Below are positions 17,367 to 26,309 of a stretch of DNA of 64,000 nt, piece by piece (the stretch's first letter is position 1; the number at the start of each line of letters is the position of its first letter). The stretch covers positions 1,860,001-1,924,000 of the forward strand of contig NZ_CP142675.1 of assembly GCF_036365825.1 (NCBI RefSeq), written 5' to 3'. The notes beneath the pieces were generated by a model. The model was given only the letters and a program-made list of their open reading frames with translations, ran no database searches and had not been told where the DNA came from. The DNA is from Qipengyuania sp. HL-TH1 (GTDB taxonomy: Bacteria; Pseudomonadota; Alphaproteobacteria; Sphingomonadales; Sphingomonadaceae). The translations under genes were made by a program, and so were the position numbers.

Positions 17367-18437
17367 ATGGCAGTTCTCAACGAAGAACAGGAAATGCTGC
17401 GCGACATGGCGCGCGACTGGGCGACCAATGAAAGCCCGGTGGCCGAATTTCGCAAGGTCCGTGCGGCCGGCGAGCCGCAGGCCTATAATACCGATGCCTA
17501 TGCCACGATGGCGGAAATGGGCTGGGCCGGGGTGATCATCCCCGAAGCGCAGGGCGGCTCCGACTTCGGCTTCATGTCGGCAGGCCTCGTGGTCGAGGAA
17601 CTGGGCAAGACGCTGACCGCCAGCCCGCTGGTCGCAACGACGATCGCCGCGAGCGCGATCATCCTCGGCGGCAGTGACGAACAGAAGGCCAAATGGCTGC
17701 CCAAGCTCGCCAGCGGCGAAACCGTGGCGACGCTCGCCGTCGATGAAGGCGCCCACCACGATCCTTCCGCGATCGAAGCCAGCGTGTCGGGCGGCAAGCT
17801 GTCGGGCAAGAAGGCGTTCGTCCACGAAGCGCATGGCGCCGATCTGTTCGTGGTCGCCGCCAAGGACGGGCTCTATCTGGTCGAAAAGGGTGACGGCGTT
17901 TCGCTGACGACGCGCAAGCTGACCGACCAGCGCAGCCATGCCGATGTGGCGTTCGACGGCGCCGCGGCGGAGAAACTCGAAGGCGGCGGCGACACGCTGC
18001 TCGACGATGTGCTCGACCGGGCGCGCGTGCTGGCGGCTGCCGAAATGCTCGGCATGGCGCAGCAGGTGTTCGACACCACGCTCGATTATCTGAAGCAGCG
18101 CGTGCAGTTCAACCAAGTGCTCGCCACCTTCCAGTCGCTCCAGCACCGCATGGCCGATCTGTTCGCCGACCTCGCGCAGATGCGCTCGGCGGTGGAAGCT
18201 GGCCTCCAGGCGGTCGATGGCGGCTTTGGCGTGGCCCGCGCGGCCACGGTCGCCAAGGCCGAGGCCAATCGCGTGCTGCACGTGATCAGCAACCAGGGCA
18301 TCCAGCTGCATGGCGGCATCGGCATGACCGATGAATACGACATCGGCTTCTACGTCAAACGCGCGCGCGTGCTCGAGGCAAGCTGGGGTTCGACGAGCTA
18401 CCTCAAGGACCGGTTCGCCAAGCTGGGTAGCTATTGA
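17367..18437 (+). CDS. Acyl-CoA dehydrogenase, smaller member of an adjacent pair
   Basis: The product is 356 residues, shorter than the roughly 380-400 usual for homomeric enzymes. The N-terminal helical domain and C-terminal bundle are present (YLKQRVQFNQVLATFQSLQHRMADL, and QLHGGIGMTDEYDIGFYVKRARV). The central flavin loop is weak: the TEPxxGSD motif is replaced by AVDEGAHHDPSAIEA, and no EGT-type catalytic segment is seen. Such degenerate subunits act with an adjacent full-length partner, which would be the gene 18 bases upstream. The stop overlaps the TTG start of the next gene. Confidence 0.88.
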   Translation: MAVLNEEQEMLRDMARDWATNESPVAEFRKVRAAGEPQAYNTDAYATMAEMGWAGVIIPEAQGGSDFGFMSAGLVVEELGKTLTASPLVATTIAASAIILGGSDEQKAKWLPKLASGETVATLAVDEGAHHDPSAIEASVSGGKLSGKKAFVHEAHGADLFVVAAKDGLYLVEKGDGVSLTTRKLTDQRSHADVAFDGAAAEKLEGGGDTLLDDVLDRARVLAAAEMLGMAQQVFDTTLDYLKQRVQFNQVLATFQSLQHRMADLFADLAQMRSAVEAGLQAVDGGFGVARAATVAKAEANRVLHVISNQGIQLHGGIGMTDEYDIGFYVKRARVLEASWGSTSYLKDRFAKLGSY

Positions 18438-19735
18438 GCAAGACCTTCGACCCTTCAGGCGAAACAACGGAGGCGCTCCCGGACACGGATGTCTGGGGGC
18501 GCCATCGTGCTTTCATGGAGGACAACCTCCGGCGCAATTACGCGACCAATCTGACGCATGGCGTGTTCGGGATGACCGGCTTCCGCCTGATCTATGCGCC
18601 CACGATCATCCCCGCCTATCTCTATTTGTTGACCGGCAGCGCCGCCGCGGTCGGCCTCGGCACCGCGCTGCTGCAATTGGGCGGTACGGTGTCGCCGATC
18701 CTGTCGGGTGCCAAGGTCGAGAGCCGCAAGCGCATCCTGCCCTATGCGATCACCGTCGGTTCGATGATGCGCGTGATGGTGCTGGTGCTCGCTATCGCCG
18801 CATGGATGCTCGAAGGCACGGCGCTGCTGGTCGTCACGCTCGCCGCGTTCCTCCTGCTGGGCTTCTTCAGCGGTGCGCAGCGGGTGGCGTTCCAGATGCT
18901 GATGGCCAAGCTCATCCCGCTCGATCGGCGCGGGCGGTTGCAGGGGATCCGCAACATGGCCGGCGGGCTGATCGCCGCCGGGCTCGCGTGGGTCGCGGGG
19001 CATTATTTCATCGAACAGGAATGGCTCGGCAATGGCTATGCCACGACCTTCCTGCTGGCCTTCATCCTGACCTCGATCGGTCTCGTGGTGCTGCGGCTGG
19101 GCATTCGCGAACCCGATGCGCCGCGGCTACGCCCGCTACTGCCATGGCGCGAGCGGATCGGGCAGTTCGGCGAACTGCTCCAGCACCGCGATTTCCGCGC
19201 CTTCCTCGTCGCGCACGGGCTGGCCGCGATCGCCCGAGTCGGGCTGCCGTTCTGGACGCTGTATGTGGGGGACCGGCTGGGGCTCGACGGGGCGCTGATC
19301 GGTTCGCTCAGCCTCGCCTTCCTTGCCGCCGATACCCTATCCAATCTGGTCTGGGGCGCGCTGGGTGACCGGGTCGGCTTCCGCGCGGTCTATCTCGGCG
19401 CGCTGACCTGTAGCATCGCGGGCATGGCGCTGATGGTGTTCGGTGATGGCTGGCTGCTCTACGCCAGCTTCGCTGCGCTGGGGTTTGGCTTTTCCGGCTG
19501 GATGATGGCCGCGGTGACGCTGGTGCTCGAATTCGGCGAGCATGAGGATATTCCGATGCGGCTGGCGCTGACCACCACGGTCGAGGGCGGCGTGTCCTCG
19601 ATCGGGCCGGTGCTCGTCGGGCTGAGCATCGCGGCGCTGGGCTATGCGCCCTTGATCGTTGCGGCCTTCGCCTCGCTGATCGCCAGCCTCGCGCTGATGA
19701 TCTGGCGCGTGCGCGAACCGCGCAGCCTAGCGTGA
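18434..19735 (+). CDS. MFS transporter
   Basis: The product is 433 residues from a TTG at 18434 that overlaps the previous stop by 4 bases, indicating translational coupling; an ATG at about residue 28 is the alternative. About twelve hydrophobic spans are seen. The loop 2-3 region is atypical (GTVSPILSGAKVESRKR), and a second-half counterpart reads SNLVWGALGDRVGFRAVYLGAL, the usual G-x-x-x-D-R-x-G MFS motif. The direction of transport and the substrate are unknown. It ends convergently with the tandem TetR gene, their last codons overlapping by 9 bases. Confidence 0.87.
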   Translation: MSKTFDPSGETTEALPDTDVWGRHRAFMEDNLRRNYATNLTHGVFGMTGFRLIYAPTIIPAYLYLLTGSAAAVGLGTALLQLGGTVSPILSGAKVESRKRILPYAITVGSMMRVMVLVLAIAAWMLEGTALLVVTLAAFLLLGFFSGAQRVAFQMLMAKLIPLDRRGRLQGIRNMAGGLIAAGLAWVAGHYFIEQEWLGNGYATTFLLAFILTSIGLVVLRLGIREPDAPRLRPLLPWRERIGQFGELLQHRDFRAFLVAHGLAAIARVGLPFWTLYVGDRLGLDGALIGSLSLAFLAADTLSNLVWGALGDRVGFRAVYLGALTCSIAGMALMVFGDGWLLYASFAALGFGFSGWMMAAVTLVLEFGEHEDIPMRLALTTTVEGGVSSIGPVLVGLSIAALGYAPLIVAAFASLIASLALMIWRVREPRSLA

Positions 19736-20953
19736 CGGCGCCAGCATTCCCGCGGACATGACCGACAGATAGGTCGCGATCGCCTGTTCGGGCCGCTCGA
19801 ACCGTGCCGCCCAGTGCCGCGCTTCATAGGCCGAATTGACCGTCGACATCATCACCTGCCCCGCAATCAGCGGATCGATCGCGCGCACCGAACCATCGGC
19901 AATACCGTCGATCAACATCCCCGCAAACCGCCGCGCCAGCCGGTTCGAGCGCGTGACCACATCGACCTTTTGCCCGGCATCGAGCGCCTGCAGCGCGGTG
20001 GTGCGCAATAGCGGGGTGCGGTCGAAGAACTGAACATCGACCAGCTCGGCCAGCACGCTGGTCAGGCGGGTCCAGTAATCGGCTTCGATCGCCTGCCCCG
20101 CCATCTGCACCGACGACATGCGGTCGTAGCTCTGCTGGAAGCAGGCGAGCACGAGGTCGTCCTTGGCTTCGTGGTGGTGGTAGAAACTGCCCTTGGTGAC
20201 ATTGAGGCTTTCGGCGATGCGATTGACCGAGGCACCGCGATAGCCGCGCTCGTTGATGGTCACTGTCGCGGCGCGCAGGAACGCCTCGTTCTGGTTGGTC
20301 TCGTCACTTTCGGGGGTACGCCAGTTGCCCGCCAGCGGCTGCGGCGCGAAGGTCCCCTGCTGCGCGGGCAAGCCGTTGGCGAGCACATCGAACAGGCGTT
20401 CCTCGATGCGCGGGAAGTCGAGCACCGAATAGCGCAGTGACCACACCGGCCACCACATCACCGCCTCGAGCAGGATATGCGCGCGCGCCGAAAACACCGC
20501 TCGCTCGTCGCTATCCTGCCATTCGCCGAAGAAACGGCGCACCAGATCGACCACGCGCAGGTAATGCGCCATCAGCGGATCCTGCACTTCGGGATCGAGC
20601 GTGCGGATTTCGGACAGCGCGACCGTCAGCCCGCGCTCGCCCGCGCGGATCCGCTTCCGCAGCGCGACATGCGCGCCGATCAGATGCCGCAATCGCGCCG
20701 CCGGATCGGGCTGCGCCAGCGCCTCGCTCGCCATCTCCTCCATCAGCGACAGCGTCTGGTCGTAGACAGCGACGACCAGCTGTTCCTTGCGCGGGAAATA
20801 ATAGGTCACGCTGGTGGCGTTGAGACCGATCGCACGCGCGACTTCGGCCAAGGTGGTCGCCTGCACCCCCACCTCGTTGATCAGCACTGCCGCGGCATGG
20901 ACGATCGCCTCGCGCTTTTCGCCGAACTTGCGGGTCGCTGTCGGGCGGCTCAT
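19727..20953 (-). CDS. Two-domain TetR/AcrR regulator (tandem fusion)
   Basis: The product is 408 residues, about twice a normal TetR. The first DNA-binding domain spans residues about 12-60 (TLAEVARAIGLNATSVTYYFPRKEQLV) and is followed by a helical ligand-binding domain up to about 195. A linker with Pro and Gly leads to a second complete TetR unit whose helix-turn-helix is at about 222-270 (SVNRIAESLNVTKGSFYHHHEAKDDLV), again followed by a helical domain. It overlaps the acyl-CoA ligase stop by 4 bases (ATGA), so it is probably translated with it and may respond to the acyl-CoA that ligase makes. Fused TetR pairs are uncommon. Confidence 0.9.
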   Translation of the reverse strand: MSRPTATRKFGEKREAIVHAAAVLINEVGVQATTLAEVARAIGLNATSVTYYFPRKEQLVVAVYDQTLSLMEEMASEALAQPDPAARLRHLIGAHVALRKRIRAGERGLTVALSEIRTLDPEVQDPLMAHYLRVVDLVRRFFGEWQDSDERAVFSARAHILLEAVMWWPVWSLRYSVLDFPRIEERLFDVLANGLPAQQGTFAPQPLAGNWRTPESDETNQNEAFLRAATVTINERGYRGASVNRIAESLNVTKGSFYHHHEAKDDLVLACFQQSYDRMSSVQMAGQAIEADYWTRLTSVLAELVDVQFFDRTPLLRTTALQALDAGQKVDVVTRSNRLARRFAGMLIDGIADGSVRAIDPLIAGQVMMSTVNSAYEARHWAARFERPEQAIATYLSVMSAGMLAPSR

Positions 20954-22686
20954 GCGAAGAACGCCCCGAGATCCTTCTTGAGGATCTTGCCATTGGCGTT
21001 GCGCGGCAGCGTGTCCTCGACGAACACCACGCGCACGGGCACCTTGAACTTGGCCAGCCGCGCCGCGACCCATTCGCGCAATTCGTCTTCGGTGGCGGAC
21101 ATTCCGGGGGCGAGGTGGACGACGGCTGCCGGTTCTTCGCCCAGAGTGGGATGCGCCAGTCCGATCAGCGCCGCGTCGGTCACCGCCGGGTGGTCGTAGA
21201 GCACGTTCTCGATTTCCGACGAATAGATGTTCTCGCCGCCGCGGATGATCATGTCCTTGGCGCGGTCGACGATATAGCACCAGCCTTCCTCGTCGAGCTT
21301 GGCGAGGTCGCCCGTGCGGACCCAGCCGTCGACGAAGGTTTCCGCGGTCGCCTCGGGGCGGTTCCAATAGCCCTTCACCACCATCGGCCCGCGCGCCCAC
21401 AGTTCGCCAACCTCGCCCACGGGAAGCTCGGTCTCGCCGTCGTCGCCCACGATCTTGAGGTCGGCCACCCCCACCGGGGGGCCGCAGCTGTCGGGCCGGT
21501 TGAGATAATCCTCGGACGAATGGCCGGTCACCGTCGCCATGGTCTCGGTCATGCCCCAGCCATTGCCGGGCAGCGCGCCGAAGACCTCGTGGATCTTGCG
21601 CACCAGCTCGGGCGCGGCGGGCGCCCCGCCATAGGCAATCGCCTCGAGGCTGGAGAGATCGTAATTCGCGCGCTCGGGATGTTCGAGCAATTGCCAGGCG
21701 ATGGTCGGCACGCCGCCGGTCAGATTGACCTGCTCGCGCTCGATCAGCTGGAAGGCCTTCACCGGGTCCCATTTGTGCATGAACACCATCGTATGACCCG
21801 CCGCGACATAGCCCATCAGCCCCGCCGAACAGGCGGTGACGTGGAACAACGGGATGACGGTCAGGCCGACCTTCTGCACCGGTGCAGGCAGTTCCTCACC
21901 GCGCCGCAAGGCGGCCATCGCGCCATTGTAGCCGCTCGACAGGATATTGGTGCACAGATTGCGATGCGTGCCCAATGCGCCCTTCGGCTGGCCGGTGGTG
22001 CCGCTGGTGTAGAAGATCGTCGCCTCGTCCTCGGGCTCGATTTCGACCTCGGGCAGTTCGGCCTGCGGCAGAGAGGCGTAATCATGCGGCGTGCCGAGGA
22101 CATCCTCGAGCCGCTCCGCCCCATCGGGCGCGGCATCGCTACGTGACACCAGTACGGTCGCGAGATCGGGCAGCTCGGCCCGGTGCGGCGCAATCCGGTC
22201 CCAGCGCTCGGCATCGCACACCAGCAGCTTGGCGCCCGAATTGGCCAGGCCGAAGGCGAGCTCGGGTCCGGTCCACCAGGCATTGAGCGGCACGCAGATC
22301 GCCCCGATCGTCGTCGCGGCGAAAAAGGCCACCGGCCATTCGGGCAGATTGCGCATCGCCAGCGCGACACGGTCGCCCTTCTCCACCCCGCGGGCGCGCA
22401 ATTCGCCCGCCAGCTGCGCAACCGCGCGGAACCACGCGTCATAAGTGACCCGCTCGTCCTCGTAGATCGCGAACAGGCGCTCTCCATGCGCGCGGCCCAC
22501 CATGGCGACCTGCCGCAGGTTGGCGGGCGCGTTCTTCCATACCCTCGTGGGGACGCCGCGGATGTCGACCGTATCCATTTCGAACCGGGCACCCGGAGCG
22601 GTGAGGTAGTCGTGACATTCGGCCCTGGTCCTTGCCGGCCAGTCAGCCGGCGGCACGAACCCGATCGCGCGCGCGAGATCGCTCAT
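20950..22686 (-). CDS. Acyl-CoA ligase (class I adenylate-forming enzyme)
   Basis: The product is 578 residues. It activates a carboxylic acid with ATP and joins it to CoA. The core motifs are present in order: FYTSGTTGQPKGALGTH (A3, phosphate loop), NGWGMTETM (A5), VRTGDLAKLDEEGWCYIVDR (A7-A8 hinge), KDMIIRGGENIYSSEIE and the catalytic Lys in LPRNANGKILKKDL (A10). The N-terminal 40 residues resemble the sphingomonad and actinobacterial FadD-type enzymes. It is the probable entry step of the island's pathway. The chain type is unknown. The tandem TetR gene follows with a 4-base overlap. Confidence 0.93.
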   Translation of the reverse strand: MSDLARAIGFVPPADWPARTRAECHDYLTAPGARFEMDTVDIRGVPTRVWKNAPANLRQVAMVGRAHGERLFAIYEDERVTYDAWFRAVAQLAGELRARGVEKGDRVALAMRNLPEWPVAFFAATTIGAICVPLNAWWTGPELAFGLANSGAKLLVCDAERWDRIAPHRAELPDLATVLVSRSDAAPDGAERLEDVLGTPHDYASLPQAELPEVEIEPEDEATIFYTSGTTGQPKGALGTHRNLCTNILSSGYNGAMAALRRGEELPAPVQKVGLTVIPLFHVTACSAGLMGYVAAGHTMVFMHKWDPVKAFQLIEREQVNLTGGVPTIAWQLLEHPERANYDLSSLEAIAYGGAPAAPELVRKIHEVFGALPGNGWGMTETMATVTGHSSEDYLNRPDSCGPPVGVADLKIVGDDGETELPVGEVGELWARGPMVVKGYWNRPEATAETFVDGWVRTGDLAKLDEEGWCYIVDRAKDMIIRGGENIYSSEIENVLYDHPAVTDAALIGLAHPTLGEEPAAVVHLAPGMSATEDELREWVAARLAKFKVPVRVVFVEDTLPRNANGKILKKDLGAFFA

Positions 22687-22865
22687 TGCACTCCCCCTCG
22701 TTTCTCGCCTCCACGGGCGACTCTTTTCTCTCTCGCATCGGTCTAACCCCGCTTGCCCCTGCCACGCAAGCCGCCTTCGAAGTTAAGGTATGAGGGTGGC
22801 AAGAACAGATGAATTCGCTATTCGTGCAAAACCGAAGCATAGGTATGCGCGGAGAGGAGAGCAGG

Positions 22866-24101
22866 ATGTTCGATCTGGCAGATGCCGGGGCGCTGGGTTT
22901 CGACGCCGACAGGCTGGGCCGAATCGCGCCCTTCCTGGCCAAGACCTATATCGACAATGGCCGCTTGCCCAATGCGCAGCTGCTGGTCGCGCGCGACGGG
23001 CAGCCGGTGCATTACACCAGGCTTGGCGTGATGGGCGACGACCAGCGCGAACTGCGCGACGATGCGCTGTTCCGCATCGCCAGCATGACCAAGCCGGTCA
23101 CTTCCATCGCCTTCATGCAGCTGGTCGAACAGGGCCTCGTCGCGCTCGAGGAACCGGTCACCAAGGTGTTTCCCGAATTCGCCGACCTCGCGGTCTATGC
23201 CGGCGGCGGCGGGTCGATCCCCTTTGCGCCCGGCACGCCGACGCATGCGATGCGCTTCGTCGATCTGCTGACGCATATGTCGGGCTTCACCTACGGATTG
23301 CAGAACCGCAACAATATCGATGCGGTCTACCGCGAGCATAATTTCGACTTCGCCCGCGACCATCTCGACAGCGACGGCTTCATTGCGAAACTGGCCAAGC
23401 TCCCGCTCGAATTCGCCCCCGGCGAAGGGTGGAATTATTCGGTGTCGACCGATGTCCTCGGCATAGCGGTCGAACGGATCAGCGGGATGCGGCTGGGCGA
23501 CTATTTCGCCAAGCACATCTTCGCCCCGCTGGGCATGGTCGATACGCATTTCGGTGTTGCCGAGGGGCAGAGCGAGCGACTGGTCGATGCCTATGCCTAT
23601 CGCCCCGGGCAGGCGCCCAAGATGATCAATGCAGGCGCAACCAGCAAGCTCAACCGAGCGGGCACGTTCGACAGCGGCGGCGGCGGGCTGATCAGCACCA
23701 TTGCCGATTACCACCGTTTCGCGACCATGCTGCTCAATGGCGGCGAACTGGGCGGCGCGCGTATCATCAGCCCCAAGACATTGCGGCTGATGCGGACTAA
23801 CCATTTGCCGGGCAATGCCGACCTTACCGAAATGTCGAGCAGCCTGTTTTCCGAAGCCAACAATGCCGGCACCGGGTTCGGCCTTGGCTTTGCGATGGTG
23901 ATCGATCCGGCAAAGACGCTGATGCCCTCCAGCCTCGGCGAATTCTACTGGGGCGGCGCGCATTCGACCGCCTTCTTCGTCGATCCGGTGGAACGTATCA
24001 CCATGGTTTTCATGACGCAGGTTTACCCCTCGTCGACCTATCCCATCCGGCGGCAGCTCAAGACGCTGATCTATTCCGCCCTCACCCAAACCCACGCCTG
24101 A
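22866..24101 (+). CDS. Class C beta-lactamase-like serine hydrolase/esterase
   Basis: The product is 411 residues from the ATG at 22866, chosen because AGGAGA lies before it. It has no signal peptide and is probably cytoplasmic. The nucleophile motif is Ser73-x-x-Lys76 (SMTK) and the second catalytic element is Tyr191 (NYSVS); the third motif is HST rather than KTG/HxG ([13 protein letters not shown]). This pattern is that of EstB-like esterases and LACTB-type hydrolases rather than drug-inactivating lactamases. It lies 10 bases before the FadJ-like gene, so it may hydrolyse an ester or lactone intermediate in the same pathway. Confidence 0.88.
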   Translation: MFDLADAGALGFDADRLGRIAPFLAKTYIDNGRLPNAQLLVARDGQPVHYTRLGVMGDDQRELRDDALFRIASMTKPVTSIAFMQLVEQGLVALEEPVTKVFPEFADLAVYAGGGGSIPFAPGTPTHAMRFVDLLTHMSGFTYGLQNRNNIDAVYREHNFDFARDHLDSDGFIAKLAKLPLEFAPGEGWNYSVSTDVLGIAVERISGMRLGDYFAKHIFAPLGMVDTHFGVAEGQSERLVDAYAYRPGQAPKMINAGATSKLNRAGTFDSGGGGLISTIADYHRFATMLLNGGELGGARIISPKTLRLMRTNHLPGNADLTEMSSSLFSEANNAGTGFGLGFAMVIDPAKTLMPSSLGEFYWGGAHSTAFFVDPVERITMVFMTQVYPSSTYPIRRQLKTLIYSALTQTHA

Positions 24102-24111
24102 GGAGAACCCC

Positions 24112-26148
24112 ATGACCTCCCCCATCCGCACCGAACGCCATGACAATGTCCTGGTCGTCATTTCCGACAATCCGCCGGTCAACGCGCTGGGCCAGGCCGT
24201 CCGCGCCGGACTAAAAGACGCAATCGAGGAAGCGCTGTCGGACGACGCCGTCGAGGCGGTGGTGATCCGCTGCGACGGGCAGACCTTCTTTGCCGGCGCC
24301 GATATCACCGAATTCGGCAAGCCGCCGGTCGGGCCCAATCTGCCCGAAACGCTCGACGCGATGGAAGCCAGCGACAAGCCGGTGGTCGCGGCAATCCACG
24401 GCACTGCACTGGGGGGCGGCTGCGAAGTCGCACTGGCCTGTCACTACCGTGTCGCCGTGCCGAGCGCGAAGCTCGGCCTGCCCGAGATCAAGCTCGGCCT
24501 GATCCCGGGCGCGGCGGGCACCCAGCGCCTGCCCCGGCTGGTCGGCGCCGAAGCCGCGCTGCCGCTGGTCGTGGGCGGCAATCCGATCCCGGCCAAGAAA
24601 GCCGAAGCGATCGGGCTGGTGGATGCGCTCGTCGGCGCGGACAGCCTCGAAGCCGATGCGATCGCCTTCGCCAAGTCGAAGATCGGCCAGCCGGTCCCGC
24701 GCTCGTCGGAAGGCAAGGCCAATGAAGACGGCGTGCGCGATCCCGACCTGTTCGACCGCTTCCGCGCCTCGCAGGCGCGCAAGATCCGCGGCTTCGATGC
24801 CCCCAATGCCGCGATCGCCGCGGTCAAGGCGGCGGGTGAGCTGTCCTATGAGGACGGCGTCAAGAAAGAGCGCGAGCTGTTCATGGAGCTGATGAGCGGC
24901 ACGCAAAGCGCCGCCATGCGCCATTATTTCTTCGCCGAACGCGCGGCGAACAAGATCGATGACGTGCCCAAGGATACCCCGCTGATCCCGATCAAGAAGG
25001 TCGGCGTTATCGGTGCGGGCACGATGGGCGGCGGGATCGCGATGAATTTCCTGTCCGCCGGCATCCCGGTAACCATAATCGAGATGGCGCAGGACGCGCT
25101 CGACCGCGGTACCGGCGTGATGCGCAAGAATTACGAAAACACCGCCAAGAAGGGCCGCATGACCGGCGAGCAGGTCGAACAGGCGATGGGCCTGCTGACC
25201 CCGACGCTGTCCTATGACGACCTTGCCGATTGCGACCTCGTGATCGAAGCCGTGTTCGAGAACATGGACGTCAAGAAAGAGGTCTTCGCCAAGCTCGACA
25301 GCGTGGTGAAGCAGGGCGCGATCCTGGCGTCGAACACCAGCTATCTCGATGTCGACGAGATCGCCACCGCGACCAAGCGGCCGGGCTATGTGGTCGGCCT
25401 GCATTTCTTCTCGCCCGCGAACATCATGAAGCTGCTCGAGGTCGTGCGCGGCAAGGAAACCCGGCACGATGTGCTCGCCACGGTGATGAAGCTGGCCAAG
25501 AAGATCGGCAAGGTCGCCGCCGTGTCGGGCGTGTGCCCGGGCTTCATCGGCAATCGCATGCTCTCGAAACGGCAGGAACAGGCCAATGCGCTGATCATGG
25601 AAGGCGCCAATTACTGGGACGTCGATGACGTGCTGCTCGATTTCGGCTTTCCCATGGGGCCGTTCCAGATGGGCGACCTCGCAGGGATCGACATCGGCTG
25701 GCACCGCGACCCGAGCAAGGTCACCACGATCCGCGAGGCGCTGTGCGCGGCAGGCCGTTTCGGGCAGAAGAACGGCAAGGGCTTTTACGATTACGACGAG
25801 GCGCGCAACCGCACCCCGTCGGACGAGGTCAAGCAGATCATTGCCGATTTCGCCGCGCGCGAAGGCAAGGAGCAGCGCGACATCTCGAAGGACGAGATCC
25901 GCGAGCGGCTGCTCTATCCGATGGTCAACGAGGGCGCGAAAATCCTCGAAGAAGGCATGGCGCAGCGCGCCAGCGATATCGATGTCGTGTGGATCAACGG
26001 CTACGGCTGGCCGCTCTATACCGGCGGGCCGATGTTCTGGGCGCAGACGATCGGCCTGGACACGGTGGTGGCAGGGCTGGAGCGCTATGACCTGCCGGTC
26101 AGCGCCCATCTGCGGTCGGCCGCGGGAGGCAGCGGAAAGTTCGCCTGA
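24112..26148 (+). CDS. fadJ: Bifunctional enoyl-CoA hydratase/3-hydroxyacyl-CoA dehydrogenase
   Basis: The product is 678 residues with two fused enzymes of beta-oxidation. Residues about 1-190 are a crotonase: an oxyanion-hole segment [11 protein letters not shown], then [19 protein letters not shown], and the catalytic [22 protein letters not shown]. From about 295 the dehydrogenase begins with the NAD-binding [14 protein letters not shown], followed by the catalytic [17 protein letters not shown] and [11 protein letters not shown]. The C-terminal helical domain carries [15 protein letters not shown]. The protein is somewhat shorter than E. coli FadB or FadJ and matches the compact alphaproteobacterial form. 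It acts after the acyl-CoA dehydrogenases of this region. Confidence 0.93.
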   Translation: MTSPIRTERHDNVLVVISDNPPVNALGQAVRAGLKDAIEEALSDDAVEAVVIRCDGQTFFAGADITEFGKPPVGPNLPETLDAMEASDKPVVAAIHGTALGGGCEVALACHYRVAVPSAKLGLPEIKLGLIPGAAGTQRLPRLVGAEAALPLVVGGNPIPAKKAEAIGLVDALVGADSLEADAIAFAKSKIGQPVPRSSEGKANEDGVRDPDLFDRFRASQARKIRGFDAPNAAIAAVKAAGELSYEDGVKKERELFMELMSGTQSAAMRHYFFAERAANKIDDVPKDTPLIPIKKVGVIGAGTMGGGIAMNFLSAGIPVTIIEMAQDALDRGTGVMRKNYENTAKKGRMTGEQVEQAMGLLTPTLSYDDLADCDLVIEAVFENMDVKKEVFAKLDSVVKQGAILASNTSYLDVDEIATATKRPGYVVGLHFFSPANIMKLLEVVRGKETRHDVLATVMKLAKKIGKVAAVSGVCPGFIGNRMLSKRQEQANALIMEGANYWDVDDVLLDFGFPMGPFQMGDLAGIDIGWHRDPSKVTTIREALCAAGRFGQKNGKGFYDYDEARNRTPSDEVKQIIADFAAREGKEQRDISKDEIRERLLYPMVNEGAKILEEGMAQRASDIDVVWINGYGWPLYTGGPMFWAQTIGLDTVVAGLERYDLPVSAHLRSAAGGSGKFA

Positions 26149-26226
26149 TTAACCAGGAATCTGCGACAATTTAGAAACGCCGGTATGCAAATCCGTCGAA
26201 CGGGCAAGTCGTTCGTCCGCTGCGTC

Positions 26227-26255
26227 TTGACAGCGCACGGATGGCGGGTTTGAAA
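26227..26255 (+). promoter_or_regulatory. Sigma-70-type promoter of TonB receptor 1
   Basis: TTGACA at 26227-26232 is followed after exactly 17 bases by TTGAAA at 26250-26255. The -10 is weak, but the same layout occurs before the next receptor gene, and the distance to the ATG is 54 bases here and 50 there. Confidence 0.5.
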
Positions 26256-26309
26256 CGAAAAAAACATAAATGGGCGCGGCAGGGGCCGGGTCCGGTGAGA
26301 GGAGAAAAT

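Noticed and set aside
16149..18467. Long minus-strand open frame opposite the paired acyl-CoA dehydrogenases
   Set aside because: Antisense shadow of clearly recognised enzymes; composition is His/Asp/Arg-rich with no domain.
19727..21772. A 681-residue protein that would extend the tandem TetR gene upstream
   Set aside because: The extra N-terminal part is the out-of-frame shadow of the acyl-CoA ligase; the ATG at 20953 with 4-base overlap is the real start.
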